Shown in pieces: positions 1-5,096 of a stretch of 8,210 nt of DNA. How positions within the stretch are numbered: position 1 is the first letter of the stretch; every line of letters begins with the position of its first letter. A program made the position numbers and the translations under genes. This stretch comes from CAYMTV01 sp964393525. Its GTDB lineage: Bacteria; Patescibacteriota; Microgenomatia; Daviesbacterales; UBA10151. The notes under the pieces were generated by a model. The model was not told the DNA's origin and ran no database searches. It was given only the letters and a program-made list of their open reading frames with translations. The stretch covers positions 1 through 8,210 of the forward strand of contig CAYMTV010000036.1 of the NCBI GenBank assembly GCA_964393525.1, written 5' to 3'.

Positions 1-13
1 TAATAGTTGAAAG
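1..13 (+). ncRNA. Possible 3' end of a group I intron in the tRNA anticodon loop
   Basis: The bases before the CAT anticodon cannot form the 5' side of an anticodon stem: 7-11 (TTGAA) do not pair with 19-23 (TCTCA), and position 33 would be G instead of the near-universal T. The sequence ends in G at 13, immediately before exon-like tRNA sequence. Group I introns end in a conserved G, are known in bacterial tRNA anticodon loops, and usually follow a U such as U33. Only 13 bases are visible, so this is inference. The alternative is a tRNA half broken by recombination. Confidence 0.4.
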
Positions 14-53
14 CATAATCTCAAGGTCAGTGGTTCGAATCCACTCCCCGCAA
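14..53 (+). tRNA. Initiator tRNA-fMet (CAT), 3' half only
   Basis: Reading from the anticodon: CAT at 14-16, AA at 17-18 (positions 37-38), TCTCA at 19-23 (3' anticodon stem), variable loop AGGTC at 24-28, and T stem AGTGG/CCACT at 29-33 and 41-45 around TTCGAAT. The acceptor 3' strand CCCCGCA is at 46-52 and discriminator A is at 53. CCA is not encoded. The AGGTC variable loop, AA after CAT, and A at position 72 (initiator tRNAs carry an unpaired 1-72) point to the initiator rather than elongator Met or tRNA-Ile2. The 5' half lies outside the window. The 3' end doubles as the integration site and as the coding end of the recombinase on the other strand. Confidence 0.75.
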
Positions 54-1745
54 CACAACTGGACTAGAAGCATATAGAGCGTACAATTGGGCTCCTGTAA
101 AGCCCTCTTTATTAGGTTCGAACGATCTCCTAACTTCCGGAACTTCATCTCTAATTTCTTTTATAATTTTGATGTGAGGATGAGGCTGTAAATCTAAAAT
201 TTTGCCTTTTAAAGTTAGGTTCGAACCAAGAGCCGAAAGAATTTCACGCTTAACAGATAGATCTTTGGTAATGTCAAACCTTTGTTTAGCATGGGCAGCA
301 AAATCAAATTTATCTTTAGCTTCGTCGATCTTTTTAACCATTCTATCGTCAACTTCAAGTAAATGAGTATCTAAATTCTTTAATTGAGTCTCTAGCACCT
401 GTTTTTGAGCCTTAAACTGGTCATCGCTAAGCAAACTCCCATCGGTATTTCCAGCCGAGATCTTCAGCTTCAGTAAATTATCTAGTTGCTGTCTATAATC
501 ATCATGGGTTCTCCTCAAAGATTTAATTTTTTCTTCTCTAAAATCTCTTTCCTGATCAAAATCTTCATTTATTTGTCGGATTGCCCAATCCATAAAGCAA
601 TCGGATATTTCGATTGAATCTAATAAAAAAGCTATTTGCTCTTCTAGAGGTTTAATCTCTACTGATCTCTGAGTGCAGTTTGGAGTTACTCTCTTAGTAC
701 AGTGGTAATATGTATAATTCAGGATTTTAGGATTTATCATATCTTCAATTAATAAATGGCAACGAGCACACTCTTTGTTATTCTTGGCAGTTATTGAAAA
801 CTTGAATTTGCAATTTGAACACATTATTTGTACTTTATCTTCAGCCGTTACAACTCCATTACATTCTCCGCATCTAATCAGCCCAGTATAGGAAAATTCG
901 TGGGTATGGGGTTTAGCTTTAAGTCCTTTGGATCCAAGCATAATTTGGATGTGATCAAATACTTCAGGCTCTACAGCTTTCTCATGTTTACCCTCAAACC
1001 ACTCACCACTGTAATAATAGCGTCCGCAATAAAATGGGTTCTTTAAAATAGCGTAGAGGGTGCTTATACATAACGGCACAGAAGGTTTACGCTTTTTCTC
1101 TCTGGTTCTAAAACCCCACTCATCATTTGCTATCTTTAGGATTTTTCTAACTGGCATACCTTCATATTTAAGCTGAAAGATTCTTTTAAGAAAATCAAAC
1201 CTATCTGGGTCAGTTAAAATTCTGCGATGGCCTGATTCGGTAGCGCGATCGTTCAAGTAGCCGTGAGGAGCAACACCAGGTCTCCAGCCCATTAAGAGCT
1301 TGTTTTTTAGCCCACGCTTAACAACCTCGCTTTTGTCATCACTATCTTTTTTGGAGATCGTAAACTCTAAATTAAGCATGAATTTATCTGTTGGTGTATT
1401 CCTAAAAACTCTCGAAGGTGTGCGGACCTCAAGTAATTTGCCCTCGTCAATCAAATAAATAATCCTACCAGCATCATAAGGGTTTCTTGCGAGCCTATTT
1501 GGATGCCAAGTAAGTATTGCGTTTACTCTGCCTTCTTCAATATCGGTTAAGAGTTGATTAAAAACAGGTCGGCCTATTTTATGAGCAGTTTTAGATTCAG
1601 AAATGAAACCTTTAATATTTAGACTTTCTCTTGATTTTACCTCCCTGAGCTCTCGTTCCTGGCTCTCAATAGATTCAACTTGTCTATCCTCATAATCCTC
1701 AGAAGACCGTCTGGAATACGCAATATATGTCAGATTTTGATCCAT
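27..1745 (-). CDS. Large serine recombinase (integrase/excisionase of the element)
   Basis: This site-specific recombinase cuts and joins DNA through a serine-DNA intermediate. The N-terminal resolvase domain (about 5-145) has a YSRRSS motif, with Ser14 the likely nucleophile, and an NRLARN motif with Arg84 and Arg87. The 'recombinase' domain follows at about 160-270. A zinc ribbon uses C292, C295 and later C349, C357, with a second CxxC pair (C309/C312, C326/C329) inserted between them. A charged coiled coil spans about 395-480. At 572 residues it is full length. ATG at 1745 has AGGA six bases upstream, overlapping the stop of the preceding small gene, so translation is probably coupled. Its last codons lie inside the tRNA: the integrated form ends RGVDSNH. 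It should mediate both integration and, with a directionality factor, excision. Confidence 0.93.
   Translation of the reverse strand: MDQNLTYIAYSRRSSEDYEDRQVESIESQERELREVKSRESLNIKGFISESKTAHKIGRPVFNQLLTDIEEGRVNAILTWHPNRLARNPYDAGRIIYLIDEGKLLEVRTPSRVFRNTPTDKFMLNLEFTISKKDSDDKSEVVKRGLKNKLLMGWRPGVAPHGYLNDRATESGHRRILTDPDRFDFLKRIFQLKYEGMPVRKILKIANDEWGFRTREKKRKPSVPLCISTLYAILKNPFYCGRYYYSGEWFEGKHEKAVEPEVFDHIQIMLGSKGLKAKPHTHEFSYTGLIRCGECNGVVTAEDKVQIMCSNCKFKFSITAKNNKECARCHLLIEDMINPKILNYTYYHCTKRVTPNCTQRSVEIKPLEEQIAFLLDSIEISDCFMDWAIRQINEDFDQERDFREEKIKSLRRTHDDYRQQLDNLLKLKISAGNTDGSLLSDDQFKAQKQVLETQLKNLDTHLLEVDDRMVKKIDEAKDKFDFAAHAKQRFDITKDLSVKREILSALGSNLTLKGKILDLQPHPHIKIIKEIRDEVPEVRRSFEPNKEGFTGAQLYALYASSPVVLRGVDSNH
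45..55. repeat. attL core (11 bp) in the tRNA acceptor stem
   Basis: TCCCCGCAACA here recurs exactly at 7959-7969. The repeat covers the acceptor stem and discriminator, so insertion here leaves the tRNA sequence intact. Just inside the element, 61-68 (GGACTAGA) is the inverted partner of TCTAGTCC at 7954-7961 beside the right copy. That pairing makes these two sites the likeliest recombination pair. A longer exact match of 17 bp starting at 38 is shared with 8086-8102. Confidence 0.7.
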
Positions 1746-1753
1746 AATTCATC

Positions 1754-1939
1754 CTATTCTTTAGTTTTGTTTCTGTCAATTTTAGCCACCCATTTCTTTG
1801 GAATATCTTTTCCATAAACAGTTTTTACTAATTTAATAAGCTGAGTTCCTAATCTAGTTGCTTGCTTAGTGCTTAGCCGGATTCCGTATTCTTGTAAATA
1901 CAACAGCTTGAATTCTTTTACAGCTTCTGGACTAAGCAT
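1754..1939 (-). CDS. Conserved small protein paired with the recombinase (61 aa)
   Basis: The predicted protein is small and helical, starting MLSPEAVKEFKLLYLQEYG and carrying a KQATRLGTQLIKLVKTVYG stretch. I recognise the general pattern (LS-x-EAV-x-EF/Y-K-x-LY, then a helix ending K-x-VY) from small genes directly upstream of serine recombinases in Patescibacteria. That is recall, not a search. I chose ATG 1939 because GGAGG (1945-1949) lies five bases upstream. A longer TTG start at 1951 would put that site inside the gene. The stop is eight bases before the recombinase ATG. Possible roles are recombination directionality factor or recombinase partner, both inferred from position only. Function is unknown. 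Confidence 0.75.
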   Translation of the reverse strand: MLSPEAVKEFKLLYLQEYGIRLSTKQATRLGTQLIKLVKTVYGKDIPKKWVAKIDRNKTKE

Positions 1940-1953
1940 TGCTACCTCCAAAA

Positions 1954-1971
1954 AGCTGCATTTCTGCAGTT
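1954..1971 (-). promoter_or_regulatory. GAAA-capped hairpin just upstream of the small-gene RBS
   Basis: On the minus strand CTGCA-GAAA-TGCAG forms a 5-bp stem, extendable to 7 bp with a wobble pair, closed by a GNRA tetraloop. A T run and then GGAGG follow at once. It lies in the 51-base gap between the winged-helix gene and the 61-residue gene. It could be a weak attenuator, an RNA-stability element, or a modulator of ribosome access to the recombinase pair. The stem is short, so it may have no function. Confidence 0.35.
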
Positions 1972-1990
1972 GCTTCCGGAAATATCTTCT

Positions 1991-2539
1991 TCATGAGTTA
2001 TCTCTTTCTTCAAGCTCATGAGCGATATCCTCTAACTCTCCTTCTCCTAAGTATTCGTATGAAGGAGATAAACTTAAATTATCCTTAGAAGAAATTAAAG
2101 AATAATCGGGAGTTTGATAGAGAAGTTCCTTCTTTTTTGCATTGTCTTCCTGCAAATCTGCATCTTGCTGCTGTATTTGTGCACGATCTTTCTGCTTTTC
2201 TGCATTATTTTTTCTTTTTCTGATTTGCCATTTTTCAAACCCTTTCGGCTCAATGCGTTTATCTTCACGGGGAGTAAAGAGTTTCTTTTTAATGAGGCGC
2301 TTTTTGTATCTACCGGCAGTAGTGTCGCTATCCCAGCCTAAGATTTCTGCTAATTCTTGAGTTGTAGCTAGGAAACTCCCATAAGTTTCAGTATGGTTTT
2401 CATCCCAATCAGTAATAGCGACTCCTAATTCATAAAGGAGAAATTCCTCCTGAGATAAGGATTTTTCGTGGAGCCATTTAAATCTTGCACGAGGAGCCTT
2501 CTGAAAGCCTACAAGCTTTTTAACCAAGCGATTTTTCAT
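1991..2539 (-). CDS. Winged-helix DNA-binding protein, possible replication initiator
   Basis: The 182-residue protein has a basic N-terminus, then a helix-turn-helix-like segment at about 27-90: LSQEEFLLYELGVAITDW, then TTQELAEILGWDSDTTAGRY and KKRLIKKKLF. This resembles the HTH_36 or DnaD-type winged helices of plasmid and phage replication proteins. A Lys/Gln-rich low-complexity region follows (about 105-140) and the tail is acidic (GEGELEDIAHELEERDNS). Its ATG lies four bases after the stop of the DUF5659-like gene, with only a weak AAAGAT upstream, so it is likely read from the same transcript. It could be a replication initiator for the circular form, a directionality factor, or a transcription regulator. 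The fold is fairly likely; the role is not settled. Confidence 0.68.
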   Translation of the reverse strand: MKNRLVKKLVGFQKAPRARFKWLHEKSLSQEEFLLYELGVAITDWDENHTETYGSFLATTQELAEILGWDSDTTAGRYKKRLIKKKLFTPREDKRIEPKGFEKWQIRKRKNNAEKQKDRAQIQQQDADLQEDNAKKKELLYQTPDYSLISSKDNLSLSPSYEYLGEGELEDIAHELEERDNS

Positions 2540-2543
2540 ATCT

Positions 2544-2792
2544 TTATTTGTCTTGTTTTTTGGAAAATACGAAGTCCTTTAGTGTTTTGAGGCTATTAAC
2601 GAAATACTTAATATTGCCGGTAGCTTTTTGAGACCAGTATTGCGAAGCGAGAGGTTCAACAATATTTTTATTTTCAAACACAAACCAAAAATATTTTCCG
2701 TCAGGCTCTAAACCAAGGAAAGGAATATTTTGAGAATAAATCCATGAAGCTTCAAAAATGTCTTTTGATCGGTAATTATTGTCTTGTATCAT
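2544..2792 (-). CDS. DUF5659-like small protein
   Basis: The 82-residue protein pairs YRSKDIFEASWIYSQNIPFLGLEPDGKYFWFVFEN with a C-terminal helix ending KYFVNSLKTLKDFVFSKK. This layout (an opening 'D-I/L-x-x-A-x-x-L' helix, a G-x-x-x-x-F-x-F strand pair, then a helix with F-x-x-S/L-K-x-L-K) is what I recall for DUF5659, a compact domain common in CPR and phage or plasmid regions. Its biochemical role is unknown. No clear Shine-Dalgarno site precedes ATG 2792. It is followed after four bases by the winged-helix gene, suggesting a shared transcript. Confidence 0.65.
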   Translation of the reverse strand: MIQDNNYRSKDIFEASWIYSQNIPFLGLEPDGKYFWFVFENKNIVEPLASQYWSQKATGNIKYFVNSLKTLKDFVFSKKQDK

Positions 2793-2845
2793 AGCTACAT
2801 TAAGCCATGAATTAAGGAGATTATCGTGTTACAGATTGCGTTACA

Positions 2846-3436
2846 TTATTGTTTCTTTTTTCTAAATTTTTTCTGGCGTTGATTATTTCCACAATTAATT
2901 GTGCAATATTTTTGCTCATGACCGCTTAAGCGTTTATAAAACGCACCACAAACACAAGTAAATAGTTTCGAAGTTATCGAATTAGACAAATCTACCCACA
3001 GGGATGCGGTGGTATTAGCATGGGTAACAGTATCTAAAGGGTAATTCCCGGGCGTTAGGGGATTTATTTCTCCTGAGGATATTTGATTGAACTTATCAAT
3101 CTCACTCGAAGACAAAACAGTTTTGCTTTTTTTGATATGCCCTAAATTACGATTAATTATTCTCCAATCATCTTCATTTAGTTCTAAACCATTGGCAATT
3201 TTTTCGGCGATAGCCTTCATTATTGATTGTTCTTTTTTAAAGGCGCTAATGAGATTATCTTCCTCTAAAAATAGCCCCTGAGGAATTATTTGATATATTG
3301 TACAAAACTCTGCTAACTCTCTTTCTGTTTTCGGATCAAAATTTAGGTATTTTTCCAGTCTTTCTTTGGGAAATATTTTCTTGTTTTGACTCCCTATTTT
3401 TATTGACCAATTAAGGTTTTTAACTTGTCTTGCCAT
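2846..3436 (-). CDS. CGNR-like zinc-finger protein
   Basis: The 196-residue protein has a helical N-terminal part and a C-terminal zinc finger. The finger is C161-x-C163-G, then YC178-TINC182-GNNQRQKKFRKKK, with H173 also available. The tail closely resembles the CGNR finger (WCS-x-x-x-CGNR-x-K-x-x-R-x-R), which usually sits behind an ABATE domain in putative transcription regulators. The middle segment NGLELNEDDWRIINRNL resembles the ABATE 'L-x-x-x-D' stretch, though the full domain is not obvious. The strongly basic end suits nucleic-acid binding. It lies in the leftward module, 53 bases before the DUF5659-like gene and with its own possible promoter. It may regulate the module. The finger match is fairly secure, the role inferred. 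Confidence 0.68.
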   Translation of the reverse strand: MARQVKNLNWSIKIGSQNKKIFPKERLEKYLNFDPKTERELAEFCTIYQIIPQGLFLEEDNLISAFKKEQSIMKAIAEKIANGLELNEDDWRIINRNLGHIKKSKTVLSSSEIDKFNQISSGEINPLTPGNYPLDTVTHANTTASLWVDLSNSITSKLFTCVCGAFYKRLSGHEQKYCTINCGNNQRQKKFRKKKQ

Positions 3437-3453
3437 TGTTTTGTCTAAAGCTG

Positions 3454-3482
3454 ATTATAATAGCTAAGCGAGAGTGGTTAAA
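3454..3482 (-). promoter_or_regulatory. Candidate promoter of the CGNR-like gene
   Basis: On the minus strand a perfect TATAAT (3454-3459) follows a weak -35 TTTAAC (3477-3482) at 17 bp. Transcription would start near 3447, about ten bases before the ATG at 3436. That leaves no room for a Shine-Dalgarno site, and none is seen. The leftward block may therefore be two transcripts, with the membrane-protein gene separate. Confidence 0.42.
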
Positions 3483-3501
3483 GTAATCTAATCTCTGCAA
3501 A

Positions 3502-4101
3502 TTAAGGAGCCTGTTTCGCCATTTGCTCTTTGTAATACCAGTCTTTGTATGGGTAATATGCAAACATATTGGTGCTGAATTCAAGAAAGCCGAGTAGATG
3601 ATCAGCAACATAAACATAATTTTTCTCTTTCCATTTGGTTGATTCCGCCATATCCCGAATCTTGTTATAGTCAAGGTCTAAATCAACAGCTTTTTTATCA
3701 TCATAAATGCTTATGTTGCATGGTTTTTTACACTGCTTCTCCTTGATCTCTTTGGCAATTCTCTCGATAGTCTCTTTGGTTTTATCAGTGCCGGAATATA
3801 AATACCAAAAGTTTTCTACAGTAGGATTATTTTCATAACTAACTCTTTCGTATTGAGGTTTTGTTTCAATGGTAGGTTGTGGAGTCTGTGCAGTGATTGA
3901 TTCTGGTTTATTTGAGCTTTTCTTATTACCAGCTTGGCCAATAAGAATAACCGCAATTAAGAGTCCGGTGATAATCCATTTAGTTCGTGGTTTCCAGTCA
4001 GCATATATCCACATCAGGAAAAAACCAATTGGAAAAAAGAGAATAAGGAGCGCTATGATTGCCGGCGTTTTCTGATACCACTTTTTAGTTAAGTTATCCA
4101 T
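3502..4101 (-). CDS. Two-TM membrane protein with extracytoplasmic domain
   Basis: With ATG 4101 the protein has 199 residues. Two hydrophobic segments lie near the N-terminus, PAIIALLILFFPIGFFLMWI and IITGLLIAVILIG, separated by a short basic loop (DWKPRTKW). A polar linker rich in Ser, Pro, Thr and Gln follows, then a soluble domain of about 115 residues with a possible disulfide (CKKPC) and aromatic-rich end (YYPYKDWYYKEQM). The N-terminal hairpin resembles the KWY-x-K...FF-P-x-G-x-F-LMW module found in front of many Gram-positive and CPR surface domains. A GTG at 4113 would add four residues; neither start has a Shine-Dalgarno site. It heads the leftward block, divergent from the XRE regulator. 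The C-terminal domain is not recognised. Confidence 0.72.
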   Translation of the reverse strand: MDNLTKKWYQKTPAIIALLILFFPIGFFLMWIYADWKPRTKWIITGLLIAVILIGQAGNKKSSNKPESITAQTPQPTIETKPQYERVSYENNPTVENFWYLYSGTDKTKETIERIAKEIKEKQCKKPCNISIYDDKKAVDLDLDYNKIRDMAESTKWKEKNYVYVADHLLGFLEFSTNMFAYYPYKDWYYKEQMAKQAP

Positions 4102-4155
4102 AATTTTACGCACGAGCTTTGCGTATTTCGGAACTATATTTCCTACTCAAAATAA

Positions 4156-4167
4156 GACATTTATGTC
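4156..4167. promoter_or_regulatory. Inverted-repeat candidate operator
   Basis: GACAT-TT-ATGTC is a perfect 5-bp inverted repeat with a 2-bp centre. It sits in the 80-bp gap between the divergent membrane-protein and XRE genes, 15 bases before the XRE start. XRE/Cro-type repressors usually bind such short palindromes next to their own gene, so this is the best candidate operator in the window. A possible minus-strand -10 (TATAGT, 4133-4138) lies on the far side. Other copies would strengthen the call; I noticed none. Confidence 0.4.
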
Positions 4168-4181
4168 AGATTGTCAATACT

Positions 4182-4391
4182 ATGGCTTCTATATATGAAA
4201 AATTCGGTGAAGAGGTTAAGAAAGTAAGAAAGAAAAGGACGCTAACTCAAGAGGACTTAGCGGAGCTTATTAAAAGAGACCCCCGAACAATTGTTGCGAT
4301 CGAATCCGGCAAGCGAAATCCTACCCTACAAACAATTCACAAAATTGCTCAAGCCTTAAAAGTTAAATCGTCTCAGCTTTTACCTTTTTAA
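4182..4391 (+). CDS. XRE/Cro-type helix-turn-helix regulator (69 aa)
   Basis: This single-domain HTH_3 protein contains the full five-helix pattern: FGEEVKKVRKKRTLTQEDLA, then ELIKRDPRTIVAIESGKRNP, then TLQTIHKIAQALKVKSSQLL. The motif TQEDLAELIKRDPRTIVAIE is the HTH itself. ATG 4182 gives a normal 69-residue protein starting at the usual point for the family. An upstream TTG at 4119 would add 21 unrelated residues spanning the operator-like repeat, so I reject it. It is divergent from the recombinase module and convergent with the next gene (10-bp gap). The likely job is repression of its own promoter and the leftward promoter, keeping the element quiet. An antitoxin role is possible but no partner toxin is adjacent. 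Confidence 0.85.
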   Translation: MASIYEKFGEEVKKVRKKRTLTQEDLAELIKRDPRTIVAIESGKRNPTLQTIHKIAQALKVKSSQLLPF

Positions 4392-4401
4392 ACTTAAGGG
4401 T

Positions 4402-4998
4402 CTAGAGAAATAGATTTCTCAGTCTTGCATCGAGTTCATTAATTTTTGATTGTTTTTTTGTAGCTCTGCCAGCATAATAACGCCTTTTTATACTCATCTC
4501 AAGTTTTTCTAGCCTTTCTTCAATTTTCCAATGAAGAGTGATTGGTCTATATTTAGAGCGGCGATTTTCATTACGAGACTCATATGTCAAATCGTAACAA
4601 TGACGACAACCAAAATATTTATCCGTTAAATAAAGAACTCCGACTCTCTTACCACAATATCGGTTGTTTTTTCTCAGGGGACAGATAAACCAAAACCTTT
4701 TGCCTCCAAAATTACATTTAGTCGTGGTAAGAGGTATTTTATAGTTAATTCTCTCTTTTGTTCCATAGGCTTCGGTTTGATTATAGTAGAGATTAATGAA
4801 CATCTTATCTTCAAAAGTTGAAATGCAAAAGCCTATACTATTTTCTTGCCGGGACCATGAGTCAACCCATTTGATACCGCCGCGGGTAAATCCACCATAT
4901 CTGCCGAGAGTTAGATAACCGTTAGCTCTTAACCAGGTTATACGCACTTTTTTTAGACCATCTGCAAAAAGTCTATCAGAGTAACTGCTCCTTCCCAT
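4402..4998 (-). CDS. MGRSSYSDR-type zinc-ribbon protein of unknown function
   Basis: The 198-residue protein opens MGRSSYSDR, has a β-rich body with the TKCNFGGKRFWFICPL segment, then YCGKRVGVLYL and YFGCRHCYDLTYESRNE. It ends in a basic, probably helical tail. C106, C115, C131 and C134 are well placed to bind zinc. I recognise this as a widespread bacterial hypothetical family with the same opening and the same GCRHCY motif. To my knowledge it has no assigned function, though it is often seen near mobile DNA. The start is supported by the family opening and by TAAAAT six bases upstream. Zinc and nucleic-acid binding are inferred. It diverges from the PIN-like gene, separated by 98 bp. Confidence 0.75.
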   Translation of the reverse strand: MGRSSYSDRLFADGLKKVRITWLRANGYLTLGRYGGFTRGGIKWVDSWSRQENSIGFCISTFEDKMFINLYYNQTEAYGTKERINYKIPLTTTKCNFGGKRFWFICPLRKNNRYCGKRVGVLYLTDKYFGCRHCYDLTYESRNENRRSKYRPITLHWKIEERLEKLEMSIKRRYYAGRATKKQSKINELDARLRNLFL

Positions 4999-5004
4999 AA
5001 TTCT

Positions 5005-5010
5005 ATTTTA
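5005..5010 (-). promoter_or_regulatory. -10 box of the zinc-ribbon gene (leaderless)
   Basis: Minus-strand TAAAAT ends six bases before the ATG at 4998, so the transcript would begin at or next to the start codon. No Shine-Dalgarno site is present. No good -35 is seen; TTACTC at 5030-5035 is the nearest, with a long 19-bp spacer. Confidence 0.42.
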
Positions 5011-5084
5011 CCGAAATCATTAAGGATTCGAGTAAGTACATATGATTTTTCTTGTAGTTTCCGTAGAGATGTGAATTCATTTGA

Positions 5085-5090
5085 TATAAT
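5085..5090 (+). promoter_or_regulatory. -10 box of the PIN-like gene (leaderless)
   Basis: A perfect TATAAT is followed by six bases and then the ATG at 5097, which would itself be the transcription start. There is no Shine-Dalgarno site. The -35 region is poor, which may mean an activator is needed or that the -10 dominates. Confidence 0.55.
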
Positions 5091-5096
5091 CACCCA

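Noticed and set aside
828..1046. Plus-strand open frame inside the recombinase gene
   Set aside because: It is the reverse of the zinc-ribbon coding region, has no Shine-Dalgarno site and an unlikely Phe/Ser-rich product.
2114..2360. Two plus-strand open frames rich in Phe, Leu and Cys
   Set aside because: They mirror the Lys/Gln-rich part of the winged-helix gene; the hydrophobic look is a by-product of A-rich codons on the other strand.
3420..3674. Minus-strand open frame overlapping the membrane-protein and CGNR-like genes
   Set aside because: It is out of frame with a convincing TM protein and has no recognisable features.
4119..4181. Upstream TTG start extending the XRE regulator by 21 residues
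   Set aside because: The extra residues are outside the HTH domain and would be coded through the operator-like repeat; ATG 4182 gives a standard-length protein.
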